Shown here: in pieces, positions 1 to 13,959 of the stretch | Layout: each line of letters begins with the position of its first letter | How positions within the stretch are numbered: the stretch's first letter is position 1 | Assembly: GCA_027886175.1 (NCBI GenBank) | Contig: JAJNNQ010000004.1 | Location: 19,935,001-19,999,000, forward strand | From: Phylloscopus collybita | Lineage: Eukaryota; Chordata; Aves; Passeriformes; Phylloscopidae | Direction: 5' to 3' | Length of the DNA stretch: 64,000 nucleotides | Position numbers and translations under genes: made by a program | Notes under the pieces: model-generated | Told to the model about the DNA's origin: nothing | The model's database searches: none | Seen by the model: the letters and a program-made list of their open reading frames with translations, nothing else

Positions 1-261
1 CTGACCAACAAGGTGTCAGGTTGTAGCTCTGACTCTGTCAGGGTTTTCCAAAATTGGTGTTTGTTTGTTTTCTTGTTTGGTTGGGTGGTTTTGTTTTCTA
101 CTACATTTGTATTGTTAATATTCCTAGTAAAGAACTTTTATTCCTATTCCCAAATCTTTGCCTGAAAGCCCTTAATTGGCAGGGGTGAGGGGTTTACATT
201 CCCTATTCTAAGGGAAACTCCAGCTTTCCCTGGCAGATACCTGTCCTTCCAAACCAAGACA
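1..261 (+). mobile_element. Partial ERVL-type LTR (3' part), cut by window edge
   Basis: The sequence matches the 3' half of the solo LTR at 54559-55307 almost base for base, including the CTGACCAACA start, the TAGTAAAGAACT block and the terminal AAACCAAGACA. It also shares its end with the intact provirus LTR. The 5' part lies outside the window, so I cannot say whether it is a solo LTR or the 3' end of a provirus. It lacks about 10 bases near 177 that the copy at 55208 has. Confidence 0.85.
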
Positions 262-2457
262 TCAACTCAGGTTGCTGTGGTGAAGAATCAAAAAGGAGAG
301 CCTGTGGTATTTTCATTAGAAGGCAGTTAAATAGAAGTTTTGTGGCTTTCTTGGAAGTTTTCTTCTTTGTTACTTACTAGGTTGCTTTGTGTTATAAACT
401 CACAGGTTCTTGTTACCTTATAAATTTTTGTTGCTTTGATTCATGTGACTCAGTAATTCTAAGGAGAATGATAAATGTAAAAAGATGCCTGTTTGTTCCA
501 AAAGTAAAAAGAGTGAACTGGAGAGAGAGAACTAGACAGTAGAAACACAAAACTATTTTGGTGTTTCAAGTTGCTTCTTATTTTTGCCCTTTTACATTGT
601 GTAGCTCTTACCAAAATAATGACTCTACTTTTGATTTCTGGCACTGCTTTATTCAGTATTTGTCTTTTATTTTCTAAAAATCATGTTTCTGAGAACCTCT
701 TCATTCCTCAGCACCTTCCCTTGCCAAAAGGCTGTCCGACCTGTTTCCTTTGGGGTCCTTCCAAGGTTTCCCTCCACACTTCCCTCACTGTTTCAGTTCC
801 CTGTCACCACCAGCATTACTGAAACAGGAGGAAATAAAACTCAGCAGCAGATTTAGGATTTTCTTCTGCTACATTTCTCTTGATAATTCCTATTTCTTTC
901 TCACAAATGTCCCAACCCTGTGTTTGAACAGACAGAAAGAAGGCTGAAGTAATTGTCCTTAAAAAATAAATGGGTATTAATAGACACTGAAATAGCCATG
1001 GGGCAGGTGAGAGAGGTTCATACTAGAGAGGATTTGCACGATTTTTCTTTTGTAGCAACTCCTCCTTTAGGGTTTTTACTGCTTTGTTTAAAAGGACAGG
1101 AACACGTTCCTTTCCTTGGTGAATACAATTTATTATGCCAGAGTTTTTATTTAATACAATGCATTAAATAAAAGCTCTGTCATAATAAATTTACTAGGCT
1201 GATGTTCCTCAACTGAAATTTCTTGTAAATGGAATAATCTCTTGAAACAGTGGGTGACAGGGAAGCACAGCTGTGATCTCTTGTGTGTGTGAACAGACCC
1301 TTCTCTGTGCAAGTCTGCTCTTATCACCCTGTGACATCAATCCCTACAGGACAACTTTCCCTTTGGCTTTCTCTTCTTGGATAGTCTTCTGGGTAATTCA
1401 ATTTATTCCTTCAAACTTTTATAGAGGGCAGAATGTATCCATTTAATAGCGTTTTGTTTTTTTTTTTTTCCCTCTCCCATTCCTCATTTTCTTTTCCCCT
1501 GGCTATCTTATTTAAGAAGTAAAGAAGGAATTTTTTTTTTTCACTGAATGCAAGAAGAATGGTGTTTTTAGCAGGAAATTTTGGACTCTGAAAAAATGAA
1601 AGTCCAATGAGTTACTAAATATTTCACCTATCTGTTTTTCTTATACCATCTTCTACCTTACAGGAAAACAATTCTCTGAAATGTTCTCTGCCCTATATAA
1701 ATAACATCATGTAATACTATATTTTGTATAATATTATGTATATAAATAATATCATGTAACTGCATATTAACAGTTAACAGTTAACATATTAACATTTGTT
1801 GAGATCTACCTCTCCAAAATGCCTTCTTAGTTCTTGTTTTGCATAGAATAAGTTCAGTGTGTGCTCAGGTGTTGCGTTGTAACTCCATTTTCATTTAAAT
1901 CTGAAGTGCATAAATGCTCTGGAAGTTATCACAGCAGTCTGTCAGACCATGGAAACTCCCTCAGTTTGTAACTTGCAAAACTCCATCCACCTTTTAATTG
2001 CTGAAAAAAAGTGTGAATTGGATATTCTACCACTGCAAGCAGTACTTGGGAACAACGTGGGTTTTCCTTAGAGAGAATTCACTGCATTTTTGTTCTGGAG
2101 GATATTAAAGGTCTCCAATGTTCTCATAAAAGCAATACAGGGCAACTAATTATCTCCTTGAAATAGTCTCATTTCAGCTTTGTTCCAGTGCGTGGAGATC
2201 TTGCTATTACCAGGAGAGGCCAGAGAAAAGACAAGGGAGATCTTGTCCCTAGGAAGTGCATATTTACTGGTGTTCATCAGTCAAATGCTTTGATTATGTG
2301 AGGACATTTTCCCTGCAGTTTAATAATGTATTATTACAGAAGAAGAAATGACTTTTTGTAGTGTCCTGTAAATCAGGAGAGAGATATTTTGTCTGATTTT
2401 TAGTGTGACCATTTCCCTGTACGTTTGATTGGTTACTGGGTCCTGAAAACTTACAGG
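262..2457. other. AT-rich non-coding DNA
   Basis: I see no gene here. Open frames are short and lack recognisable domains. Short T runs occur at about 1456-1470 and 1531-1541. Around 1690-1765 a segment containing TATAAATAA followed by ATCATGTAA occurs twice, a small imperfect direct repeat. Confidence 0.6.
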
Positions 2458-2608
2458 AAAAAAAAAAAAAAAAAAAAAGAAAGAAGGGAAAAAAAAAAAG
2501 AAAAAGAAAAAAACCCAAACAAAGCAAAAAAACAAAACCAAAAACAAACACACACAAAAAAAAAAACCCAAAAACAATAAAACACAACACAACCACAAAC
2601 CCAAACGA
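2458..2608. repeat. A-rich low-complexity tract
   Basis: A run of A with scattered G and then C interruptions covers about 150 bp. The 100- and 107-residue open frames on the minus strand over it are runs of Phe and Leu caused by the composition, not genes. Confidence 0.9.
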
Positions 2609-3529
2609 AAAAAGAGTTGAAAATCTAAGAGAAATGTATTCATCGAACTTGTTTACTCTTACCTTCCTCTCACTCTTTACCTTACCTCACTTTATGTGTT
2701 AAAATCAGGAAATCTGAAATTTCTCTGCTCCATTCTGAAATTCCCCACAAATCAATCAAATTACTTTCAGACACCTTCCCTTGATCCTGTCCCACAGAAG
2801 CCCGTCAAGCACCACATAAACACAGAAGTGTTTACTTTTCTTTATTTGCCATGAGTTCTTTACTTGCCAGACTTTGTCTCATGCCTTCAGCATTAATATT
2901 ATATTAAAATTAATATTTCCTTTGCTTTATAGTCTCAGTTTAGAGCAAAATCCCCAGCACAGCTGCCCTGCTCAGGTCTTCCACACACTCACAAGAGCTG
3001 AACGAGTGGAAGGCAGCAAGGAAGGGCTGTTGGGATCTGGCTCTGGATCCTTTCAGGATCTCACCAAGCCACCACAGTGCCCAGAAAATGAAGACAAATC
3101 TCCCTTCAGTTTCTCTGCCATTTATCATTCCTTGTGTCTCTAGGAAAAGACAGGGAGAGAAAGCGAGAGGACAGGTCTCCTGACAGAGAAGAATTTAGGA
3201 GAGCACCACCAAGGTGCAATTTTTCGTTCTACTCCTTGAGTCAGCTTGGTTGCTTTACAAGTGGAATTTTGGGATTCTCTGTCCTTTCAGGGCTGTTGAC
3301 TGCTGCATCAGGTAACAAGGTAACAAATTTATTCTGAAGCTTTTTTTTTTCCTTTAAAACAAGAATCTGACATCTTTTTACTCACAGCAGAGTCATAATG
3401 AACCAAAGCTTATTCTACACATGACAGTAGCAGCTGATATTGCTGTTACATGAACATTTACCCAGATTTAACACCTACTACCTGATACTACCTGATTATT
3501 ATAGAACCAGAAATATGTTAATGTGAATT
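2609..3529. other. Non-coding DNA, nothing recognised
   Basis: No gene, repeat family or RNA is recognised in this interval. A few short open frames exist but show no family resemblance. Confidence 0.5.
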
Positions 3530-3582
3530 AGTAATAATAATAATTATGATGATGATGATGATTATTATTATTATTATTATTT
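3530..3582. repeat. ATG/ATT trinucleotide microsatellite
   Basis: Repeated ATG (GAT) units are followed by repeated ATT units. This is a compound trinucleotide microsatellite, likely length-polymorphic. Confidence 0.9.
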
Positions 3583-6500
3583 ATCTTGCTGGCACTATGC
3601 AAAGTAACTGCATGAGGTGTTTAGTCACCAGAGACAGGAGCAGAAATGATTCTAACAAATGGAACTGCCAGGAACACGGGTTTTTTTCTTTTATTCTTTT
3701 CCTTTTCCTTCAGCTGAATCTCATTACAGTAAGCTGGAGTTTGATAAGGCTCTTGGAGATGCCATTAGGAACACATCCCAATTTGTCCTGTAAAACTGGC
3801 TAATATACATTTGTATGTGGAATGCAGCAGCAGCTCTTAGGAGATACACACATCCCAAGCATGGGGTAGTTAGCTTCCCATGCATTATTTATGGCCTCAT
3901 TTGGCTTTTAATGTGTGTAGATTGTGGGAATTGTCCGGACTGATGTCTCTGGAGCATCCACTTCGCTCCTCCTCATGCAGAACACAGAAGAGCAGAAGAG
4001 CAGCTGGGCTACTGCAGGGAGGAATGCGCTGAAGCCTTCCAGGAGCAGGGGAAAAATAAGGGATGCAACCAAACATTCGACCTCTGACCAACGAGAGGCA
4101 ATTTGGCCCAAATCAGGTGGAAATTCCTCAGCAAGCAGAGAATGTCTTTCTGCACAAAATAAATAAATAAATACATACATACATACCAGTTTTGTGCATT
4201 AGAGGCCTGATCCAGTCAGGCTTCCCAGGGGTTGATGGTGGGATTGGGATCTCAGGGATGGTCTCAGTGGGTTTGTGCTTCTGTGGCATCTGCTGAGGAG
4301 TGGTCAGGCTCCAGAGCTGCTCTCGGCTGAGCTTTGCTGGGCTTTATCCCATCTGAGCACTTACAGGTCATAAAGCCACAACCTTTTCCTCACTCCAAAC
4401 ACGTCTGTTCTTAGTCAAGAGTGTCCTCAGCAACCCGGCCCCGTAATTAAGCTATTTAATGACCCTCAAGACTATTTGAGAGCCTGAAATAATAGGTATG
4501 CCCTTGATTTAACATAATTAAAAAATAAAAGTAAATTAGTTTCCCTCAAAATCTCATGCCTTATTTTGAAGCTGGCCTTAAATACTGTTTAGAGGTAAGG
4601 AAATGAAATGGAAAATTCTGCAATCCTTTTTACTGTCTCTGGCAGCCTTCCAAACACAGAGCCCAAAGCCAAATACTCATTTTTAACCATATTTTGTTTG
4701 GAAAAGACGCTTTAAGCAAATTAATTCAGTTTAAATCTGGAACACTTTAATAATGTGTGGCTGCTGATGTTGATTAGAATAAATATTGTGCATTTGAAAC
4801 ATAATAGTCTTGTCTGTAGCAAGACACAGTTACCAGACACTTATAAAGAGATGGAGCAGACTGACTGCAGTGCTAAGAAACTTTAATAACTGTTGGGATT
4901 ACAACATTAATGTAAAGCATTACATCTCTAGCTGTGTCTGATTATTCTCCTTTCTTTTTCTAATTTCTGAGAAACTCAACAACAATTTATTTAGATTCAC
5001 CAAGGATCACGTCCAGAAGTTGAATCTGAGAAGTAACACTACCCTGTCTTATCCCCACTGTACAGATCTTTTTGATTTTTAGTTGTTTGGTTTTTATTTG
5101 TTTGATTTTTTTCTTCCAGGGCTGCCCTCTGATGCAGACATATTTGGGACATGCAATTAATCACATCTAATGTCACCTGGTGGGAGAATCCTGGATTCTG
5201 AGGACTCTTGATGTGATTTTGAAGACCCTTAGTGAGGTCTTGAGAAGCTTTTTAACACAAAAGGGTTTTAGGCAGTTGCAGGAAATCTTTTTTATGAATG
5301 TGCAACTCTATTTTGAAATCAAGCTGAAGCCTGGCTTTGCCAGTGGTGACCTTGGTGTCACAGGGGTGGATCAGGCAGACCTTCACCTAACTCAGGAGCC
5401 ACCTATAAAGTGAATTCCTCCTTTTACAGCTCAGTCTGTGACTCTCTGCTCAGCTTTTCTCTGTCCATTTGGGTATGAAATCACCATTTTGATTTGCCTC
5501 AGACATCTCTCTGTGTAAATTGTGCTGTAAAATACCAAATTACTCACTGAGGTCAACCCCTTTTGCCCCAGACAGAGTCAAACTCTTCCCTCTCCTGAAA
5601 CTTAAACAGTGAAATGAAGACAGTATTGTGAATTCCTCTTACCTCCAGCAGGTAATTAATGCTCAGCTCCAAAAAAAGTCTGAAAGGAAGATTTCCTCCT
5701 TTTTTTTTAACTTCCATTAAATTTTCAGATATGAATATCAGTGAGGTGAACTCCATTTACAGCAGCAGATACCACAAACAAACCTGCAGCTGTAAGTGGA
5801 GAGCTGAAACCCTTTTCACTCTTCTGCAGTAGAGAAGGTGGGGTTGTCTCATGCACTCAGGGCATCCTGATGGATTTTCCTGCCTGGTCCAGCTCCTTCT
5901 GAGGATGACTCAGTAAACTCTTCTAATGCCCTCACCCTAAAATTGGCGAGTTGTGACTTAGAGCTGCTTTTGTGGGAATTAATAATCGGAGTCTAAACAA
6001 AATTAGGACAATTTCCTTCCATTCTACGGGAATCTGTAAGAGAAAAGACAAATTAAATAATCTGTTATGGTTGGTACAGAGTCCAGTGTTTGTTTGAGTA
6101 TTGCATCCAGACTTTATCTGTAAAGATTCCACTTGAAGAATTTTCTTGAAATTACGTTATTTGTGATCTCTCAAAGCAGAAGATGCTGGTGTAATGTTAA
6201 TAATTCTGGAGCAGACCATTGTGCCAAGGCTTTAGTGCCTTTGTGTAAATATGATTATGAATAGAATCAGGAAAGTGAAAACCACTCTTTGAACACGGTG
6301 CCTTTTGAAGAGGCTAGTGTAGTGTAAATGTTGGTTTTAAAAGGTTTTTCCATAATTGACCAGCAGCTCTTTAAGGAAACAAAGTCAGTCAGCCGAGGAT
6401 GCCACAAACCCAGAAATGTGATCAGGACAAAGTAGGGCTCTTATCTCCCAGGGACTGATTGATTGATAGTCATTTCATGGAAACAGTTATTTTTAGAAAT

Positions 6501-9003
6501 TCAAATTAGTTTCCATTAAAGCTACTGCTTTTAATTATTAAAAAAAAAAAAAAAAAAAAAAAAGCAGATTTACTGAAATTGAACTCTTGATGTGAGATTT
6601 AATAAGGTGAGTATTGAAACTCAGAGTTTGAAAAATACCATTTGCTTCAAAACTTTCATGTTGTTCTTCTCTAAATAGGCTCTTCCTATTGAAATTCAAT
6701 ACAATATTTTGACCAATAATAGTTTCTGTCTTTAAATGACCAAGATAGAAATGTAGTTTCAACAATTTAAAGGTATTTACATGAATTTGTTTGGTGTTCT
6801 GGAATTTTCCTATATACTTTCTCTGAAAAATTTGGTTTTAGAAAGATGTGTGAAATGATAAGATGATAAAGTCCTTTCCTTAACCACTCAACACACAATG
6901 ATAGAGGCTGAAAAATCAGAACTGAGTAATAAAATGTTTTGAATTTATTGCTCATGAAAATGTCTTTGAAGAACTAACTCATGCTGGTCTTGTATATGAG
7001 TTTCTGAAACTCAGTTTATTCAGTTTTTAGCTATTTATGTTTCTGTGTAAAATGAGAATAAAATAAAACGCTTTGTTGCACTCTGGTTTTCCCAAAGATA
7101 TTTGTGCAATGGCTTTTTAGTTTCTGCTGTCTTTTTAAAAAACAAATTTTCAAAGTTCTGTCTGTACATAAATGGAACACATAATTATACAGGATATCTA
7201 AAAGTTGATTCTATGCTTATCCAGAAATCACTTTTTGGGATTAAACAGCCAGTGCCAAGAAAGGGATATAGTGTGAAACTCAGTACAATTCTATATTAAA
7301 GTTTCAGTTTTAAGATTTGGTGCATTAAATTTAAATTTTCATCCATAACAGATTTTCAAATCACCAAAATCTTATCATGATATCCAGGGGACTTACACAA
7401 CTGTGAGATCTTTCAGACCTCAGCTTGAATTTGAGATGTTGAACATGACTAAAAAATTCTGGATTTTAAAGAAAACTATAGGTACGGCTTGATCAAGATT
7501 TTTTTGGGGAAAAAAAAGAGAAACAAATTATAAATATGCTGTTCAAAATGTTTCTCTTCAAAGCATTGGTTAAAAATCTGCCCAAGCCATGAATCTTTCA
7601 GAGTTCAGTTACATTTTATGTTGTGTTTGGCAGCAAAATTTAGTTTGAGAAGTTTTCACTTCCTTGTATCTTTGCCTACTTCAGTGTCTGCTTCCTGACC
7701 TATTATTATTTTATTAAACCTTTTTTTTGTTCCCCCCCAACTAAGATCCCATACAAGTGCAGGATTATTACTCATATCTATCTCATATTCTAGAGACACT
7801 CTTATAAAAATAGCTGAGAAATGTGAGAGAAAGGAAGAAGAATGACCCAAAAACAAATTGTAAACTAACTGTGAATTCCTATATTTGTAACAAATGAAAA
7901 AAAAAAAAATAAAGACCAGCTGGATTTGATCTGCATTTTTGCCTTAATATTGATAGATCGAGGAATTTGTCTTAATATTGATAGATTGAGGGGTTGGTTT
8001 GGTTTGTTTAGTGGTACTTCCCAATTTCTAAGTTTGCAGAGCAGTGAAGTCTCATTCCTTCTGCTTCTCCAGGCATTTAACCTCCTGTCTGCCATCATCA
8101 GGGCCATAGTCCAGGGGAATCTCAGCAAGTTCCACTGCAAGGATCTGAGCTCGGAGATTTTATGGGATCAGGATTTCATTGGTAAATATTCCCATGAAAT
8201 GCATGGGTATGTTTTATGCGTAAATATTGCCATGAAAGCTGATTTTGGCTGATCTCTGTGAATGATCTCTCTGTGGCTGAGCTCCTGTGGTCTGTGCTAC
8301 TCCAGATTTACCAGGGGTAGCAGTGAGTGCTGTATATATTTTTATATATATATACATTTTTTTTTTTTTTCAGAGTTTACTCCTGAATGCAGCAAGTGTT
8401 GACAGACTGGGAGGCAGCAGGTGGGAGCTATTAGGCAGTGATGGCAGCACAAACAGGGAAATTCTCTGTCATAATGGCAGGAAATGTTGGAATCAAGGCA
8501 GAATTACAGACTCCAAGTGTTGGGGGGTGCCCCATGCTTGGTGATACAGCACCCCCAGGGAGGAGGGGGCTGGGAGATGCTGCACACCGTGAGGAAAGGG
8601 TCTGGTTCAGGCTGGGAGAGAACCACAGCAAGCCCTGTGAAACTGTTGGAGAGGAGTGGAAAGTGTGTAGTAGGTGTAAAGAGCACTTTATTTTAGCAAC
8701 AGAGAAGGTGAGAAAATTTATTTAGCGGATCCCAAAAAGAATATTGTGCTGTCAGGCAGGAAGAACTGATAAACACTTCATACTTGCAGACTTTTTAATT
8801 TATAAAAATGTCTGTATGCAGTGGCCCAGACACACTCCTAATCCTCTTCTTTAGCACATATAAAAATATAAGTTGACCCAGTGTCACCATCTCCCAGTCT
8901 GTCGGAAATGGGAGAAGAGATCAACACTTCAGGCTTGGGGACTGCAGCATTTCTGCTCCATGGGCTTTCCTGGTTAAAAAAAATAATAATATAAAAAAAT
9001 TTC
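3583..9003. other. AT-rich non-coding DNA with small simple repeats
   Basis: I see no supportable gene. Small features are a tetranucleotide tract (AAAT then ACAT units) at about 4159-4188, an A run of 24 at 6540-6563, a direct repeat of about 26 bp containing CTTAATATTGATAGAT at about 7942-7995, and a TA/poly-T stretch at about 8335-8371. The block at 8400-8700 is less AT-rich than its surroundings, but its open frames show no recognised domain. Confidence 0.5.
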
Positions 9004-9064
9004 CGTGTGTGTGTGTATATATATATACACACATATAATGAATATAAAAATCCATATATATAAT
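9004..9064. repeat. GT/AT compound dinucleotide repeat
   Basis: GT units pass into AT units and then AC/AT units. This is a compound dinucleotide microsatellite. Just downstream, at about 9135-9161, AATTTTAAG occurs as about three short tandem units. Confidence 0.85.
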
Positions 9065-9903
9065 GCCACTTTTTGGTAGACTGCACTGCCCTAACGTGTC
9101 ACCTCCCTTCCTGTAAAACTTCAGATGAACCATCAATTTTAAGAATTTTAAGAATTTTAACAACACCCTCAAATTGTCTTATTCTTTTTTCATTCAATTG
9201 GAATTACTGAACACTGAAGAGAACTCCAGAAAAATAGTCATGGGAGAGTTTAAACTCCTCGTTTTTTATTCTCAACACAACTTGTGGGCAAAAAAATAAC
9301 AATAACCATAGCTCAAGTGGGGTGTCATAAATATTCTGGCAAAACAGTTGGGAAGGATACACACTCCAGTTTAGGGAGATTTTAATGAAAAATAATGTAC
9401 CAAGAGCAATTCCTCTTCTGTAATGAGGGAGCTTTCAATTTCCATTGATCTCAGCTCTGGATGTATCACACAAAAATCTTGTAAGTAATGAGATTTAAAG
9501 CATTAAGCTTAAGTTGACATTTTCTCCCTTAAATTTAGCTGTAATGTGTTACCCTACGTATACACTTCACAAAGCACTGGGCAGCTTTGCACGGGACTAT
9601 TCCCAGTAGGACACCACATAAAACTCCATCTTCCAAACACTCTGTCTTACTCAAACAACCCCCCCCAAAAAAAAAAAAAGTGTTTAAAAATGATTTTGGC
9701 TATATTTTCTTCTCAAGCCTCCTTCAGTTTCTTGGAGTTGTGGCAAAATTCACCCAAGGTGGTAGTTCTTTCTCATATTGTCATCATCTGGGGTGATTCT
9801 CTTACACCTGTCAGCTTTCTTTCAAGCCCTGGTTTCTACAAGATATATTAAAATATGTAATTAAATACACAGCCTTTTCCTAAGGTGCTGTGTGATGGCC
9901 ACT
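9065..9903. other. Non-coding DNA, nothing recognised
   Basis: No gene or known repeat is recognised. A C run followed by an A run at about 9660-9679 is the only simple-sequence feature. Confidence 0.5.
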
Positions 9904-10038
9904 AAAAAAAAAAAAAAAAAAAAAGAAACAAAAAAACAAACCCCCCCCCCCCAAAAAAACCAAAACCAAAAACAAAAACAAAACCAAAAACAAACAAACA
10001 AACAAAACCCCCCCCCCCAAAAAAAAAAAAAAAAAAAG
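9904..10038. repeat. Poly-A / poly-C / CAAA low-complexity tract
   Basis: Long A runs alternate with two C runs (about 9941-9952 and 10009-10018) and CAAA-type units. The minus-strand open frame over it is Phe/Trp/Gly-rich composition only. Confidence 0.9.
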
Positions 10039-11879
10039 AGCAGAGAGTAAAAGGTTTTTTGTCTCTTTAGTAAATACTGCAAAGATTTCTATTTTGTTGC
10101 CTATATTTAGTTTTTAATGGTTTATTGAAAGGTGTGATAGTGAAACTGTTCTCGTTAATCAAGAGTTAGAAGGTGTGCAGTGACTAATCAGAGAAAAATA
10201 ACAGCTGGAAGCAAATCCCTTCCCACTGCTGGAAGTATGGGGAAATACTCTGGAAAAAGACTAAAATACACTCTGTGTGAAAGAACCGTGGACAAACTGG
10301 AAAATGAGCTTTGCACACACAGTTGTGGCAATCACAAAGGACCTGGTTGTCTCTACTGAGCAGATTTCCTAAAGACAGAAAGGAGAAAGGAACCCCCTGA
10401 GAAAGAGTGAAAATGAGAAAACTTAGGACAGAGTGGGGAAAGGAATTATCAAATATATGCACATGAGAATAACACAGAATGAAACAGCAGTGAGGATACT
10501 TGGTGTAGACTCTTAACTTGTGACTTGTTATTACAGAGGGAATTCTGCAGATAAAAGAAAATGTCAGAAATCTGTGGAAACTGAAGTGAAAAACAAAACA
10601 AAACAAAACAAAAAACAACAGGCAGTTTATTAAATTTGTAGTAAACACAGCCATTATACTGAAACTTTAAAGAATTCAAGAAAATATGGGTGGTTTCTGT
10701 CTAAATTATATAATCTCTGGCACCTTAGACTAGAGTGATGAGGGGGTTATTTCTAGAGAGCAGCTCTGTTCTTGAACATCGGTGAAGATGGAGGAAGTTA
10801 ATGCAGAATTAACCACCTCAGACCAAGGAAGACCAAATTTAGCATTTTATTTTGGAAATCCATTAACCTCAAAGATGTTAATGTACTGAAATCTACACAT
10901 GAGAACAAAGTTCAAAGCTGTTAAAAACACTGAACTCTGTCAGCACATTCTGTTGGTACTGTAGTAAAATATGAATTTGCCTAAAACACTTCCAGACGGT
11001 CACCCTTGTGACGGGGAAGCCAAAGAATGAAATTCAATGTTTTCAAACATATTTCTGCTGGTTCCATCACTGAGTCTTTTTTAACCCATTGGTGGAACTC
11101 ATTTAAATTCTCCCAAACTCAACTAGGAACCTCTGAGATAGAGCATTGCAAAAACAGAATTTTACAGAGCACATTTGTTGCTATTTTTGTACATCAAGAA
11201 TTCTGCCAACTCTAGGAAAAAACAATGAAAAATAAGAATTGAAAAATTAACAAGGATATTTCACCATTTCAGAATTCCATTATGAACCAGAAACTGATCA
11301 TATGTGGCCTTCTGATACAGCATAAATATTAGAATTTTTAATACACAAAATGCCCTGTCTTTTGTGTGCTGAAAGGACATTTCCACTACAACAGCTGGGG
11401 AATATTTCTGAAATACCTTTAGAGATTCATCAAAATATTCTTTTTATGTCTACTAAAGCAATTTGCAAAATTACTGAGTCAGGTATTTGTATCAGTCATA
11501 GATAGTTCCTATTATATTATTTTATCAAGAATTTTGACAGAGTTCTACAAACCTTTTAGAGGAGTCTTTCAAAAGCAAAATTTCCACGAGGTGTGATGAT
11601 TACAGCAATGCTAACACCCTCATCAGTCTTTATTGTAACTTCTCATTAACTCATTGAGTTGGCTGAGTTACTCAATATTGAAATCAGGGTCGCCTTTAAA
11701 AAAAAAAATAAAATCAATTTTCACAGAGCTCTGCCATCTGGCACAGCACTATTGATGGCTGTGAACAAAGGGTTTGCACTGCTGCAATACATCAGGTGGT
11801 TGGTTGGCTGCACCTGGTTAATGCAATAGAACACCCTCCAGAACCCAGAGGCTCCCCAGAGCTCAGAATTGCATTTCTG
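10039..11879. other. AT-rich non-coding DNA
   Basis: The longest open frame (156 codons, minus strand, 10184-10654) is hydrophobic, has no recognisable family and lies in AT-rich sequence, so I do not call it a gene. A short AAAAC-unit tract lies at about 10590-10617. Confidence 0.5.
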
Positions 11880-12330
11880 CATCTTTGCTGCAGATCTCAG
11901 AGGCAATGGGAGAAATTACCCTGTAGTAAAGCACCCCACACCTGAGCAGGTGTTCCCATACAGGGAAAGGTTTAAAACTCACCCCAAGACTTTTTAAGGG
12001 AAGAACACTAGGAGTTTCTTTCCTCTCCTGGCAATAATTGGCTCAGTGACCAGATGAAAAAAACACTGATAGGTCTCTACCTGCTCCTCAGAAAAGTAGC
12101 TGATCTCTATTGGGCTGTTTGCCAAAAAAAACCCCATCCAAATATTTCAGTGCTTCTCAGTGCATTCTCAGGGTGTTGTAGCAGGTGTGTGGGACCTGTC
12201 TCTACACTGTGCTTGGCTTTGTATTTTGTTTTTGTATTATTTTCTTTTATTAAAACCTTTTGCTTTTGCAAGACATACTCAGCCATGCTGTCTTGCTAAT
12301 TCTTTAAGCCATTCTCTGTGAGGTGCTGGA
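11880..12330 (+). mobile_element. Old LTR-like dispersed repeat, copy 1
   Basis: This segment resembles, with many differences, the sequence flanking the intact provirus. The shared blocks are GCAGGTGTTCCCATA, GGGAAAGGTTTAA and CTCACCCC (compare 47140-47185), ATAATTGGC (compare 47236), and TTATTAAAA followed by a TTTTGCAAGACAT-like block (compare 54060-54092). The polyadenylation-like ATTAAA near its 3' side suggests a diverged LTR. The boundaries are approximate and the family name is unknown to me. Confidence 0.5.
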
Positions 12331-13959
12331 CACCCTCAGAGGTATTGAACCCTCACAGAGCTTATAATACCTGGCTCTTCAAGAAATTCAATGCTACCCC
12401 CTTTGTTCATGCAGGCTGGGAATTTCAGTTCTCATTAAAGTGAAACCAAGGAAAACTCTGATTTTGCTTCTGTGAGTGTAGGACCTGAGGTTTTACGTGT
12501 GTGCTCTTCCTCCACTCCTGCCCATGGAAAAAAATGTGTGCTGAAGTCCAGAGATTTAATCTCTGTCATGTCAGATGCCAACCTTAGCTGGCTCTCTGAT
12601 ATGCACAGAGCCAGGATCTGCCTCTAATAGCACCCAGGAGTTGAGGAATTAATCTAAGCTGATGAAGTGTGTCTCCTCAGTGCATAAATCAGCTGGAATA
12701 ATGGCACTGATATGGAAGGAGGGTGTGGAGAAAAAGAAGTTTGAAATGAGCCACAGCTGAGGAACCCCCTAATGGATTGGGCCTTAATGTTAAGTAACTC
12801 TGGGAGGCAGTTCTGACTGCTTGATTTCCTCAAGCTTCTGTAATATGTATTATATTTTTTTATTTAAAAACAGTGACCATATACTGAAGTATAAGGTTGT
12901 TTTCATCCTTGCTTTCCTTGTTTGTAACATGCATATTTATATCCATCTTTCTAATATTTCAATGTTTTGAATCATATCCATCCTGACTTGCAACTTTGGT
13001 ATAGTTTGACCTGATCTTAGAAGATCTGGAAAAATTCAAAGTGTGGATAGGAAAACAAAGGTTAAACTCTTTGGCAATCAAAGTAATTAAGTAAAGATTA
13101 TGTAGCACATGATTCTCAGTAATTTACACAAACCTGGCTAATTCAGATTCATAATACTTTTCCTATAGGAAGCTTAGAAAATTTAGTCCACTTGCATTGC
13201 TGCAAGGAGGTTTTATAAAAAAACAGGGATTGCAGAAACCACCAGTCAGGTTTTTATTATGCTTTGATGCTTTAAATAGTTAATGCCTTCCAGCGAATTT
13301 ACTGTACTACCAAGGCTGGATAATTTGGATAATTTTCTAATTCAGGCAATCATTAGGTGTTTATTAGTAAAAAGTCATTATTGCTAAGTATTACTTTAAG
13401 AATGAATGACCACATAGGATATGTGGTAATTTAATAAGTGTAAAATTTGAGACTGCTTTATTCCCCACAGACAAAAATTGGTATTTTCTCTGTGGCCCAC
13501 AACAAGTTTAATGGATACAGAGAGAAGACAGTGTGCAATAAAGTATGAAGCAAGAAATTAACTGCAAATAAACAATAAAATTTCTTCCTAGTTATTAGAG
13601 TTTCAAGCTTTCAAATGGCATAGCATGCTGAATTTATACTATAATAACAATTAAGGGTGCAAGGTTCTTCAACACTCACCCTAAATCTGCATTGTTAAAC
13701 ACATGTACTCATGATTTTCATAAGATTTAAATAGGAGATACTTGTTTTTTGTGTAGTGAGTGACAAAGCACAGTTAAGAACTGTGGTCCTGGGTTCTCTC
13801 TCAGCTTCAACACATAAAAGCTTCTCCTTTTGGTCTGAGGATTTGCAAGAAGTAAACAGCTGAAAACAAGTTTATTGGGGTCTAGCAATTAAAAAATAAG
13901 GTTATGGTTTGAAAGCAATGTGAATTTATCAAGATGAAACATTTTGCTGGGGCAGTCAA
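12331..13959. other. AT-rich non-coding DNA
   Basis: No gene, RNA or clear repeat is seen in this interval. Confidence 0.5.

Noticed and set aside
8402..8730. Overlapping open frames on both strands as a coding exon
   Set aside because: Several frames are open at once, none resembles a known protein, and no convincing splice-site pair could be assigned.
10184..10654. A 156-codon minus-strand open frame as a host gene
   Set aside because: It is hydrophobic and Phe/Ser/Cys-rich from AT-rich sequence, has no recognisable domain and no splice or promoter support.
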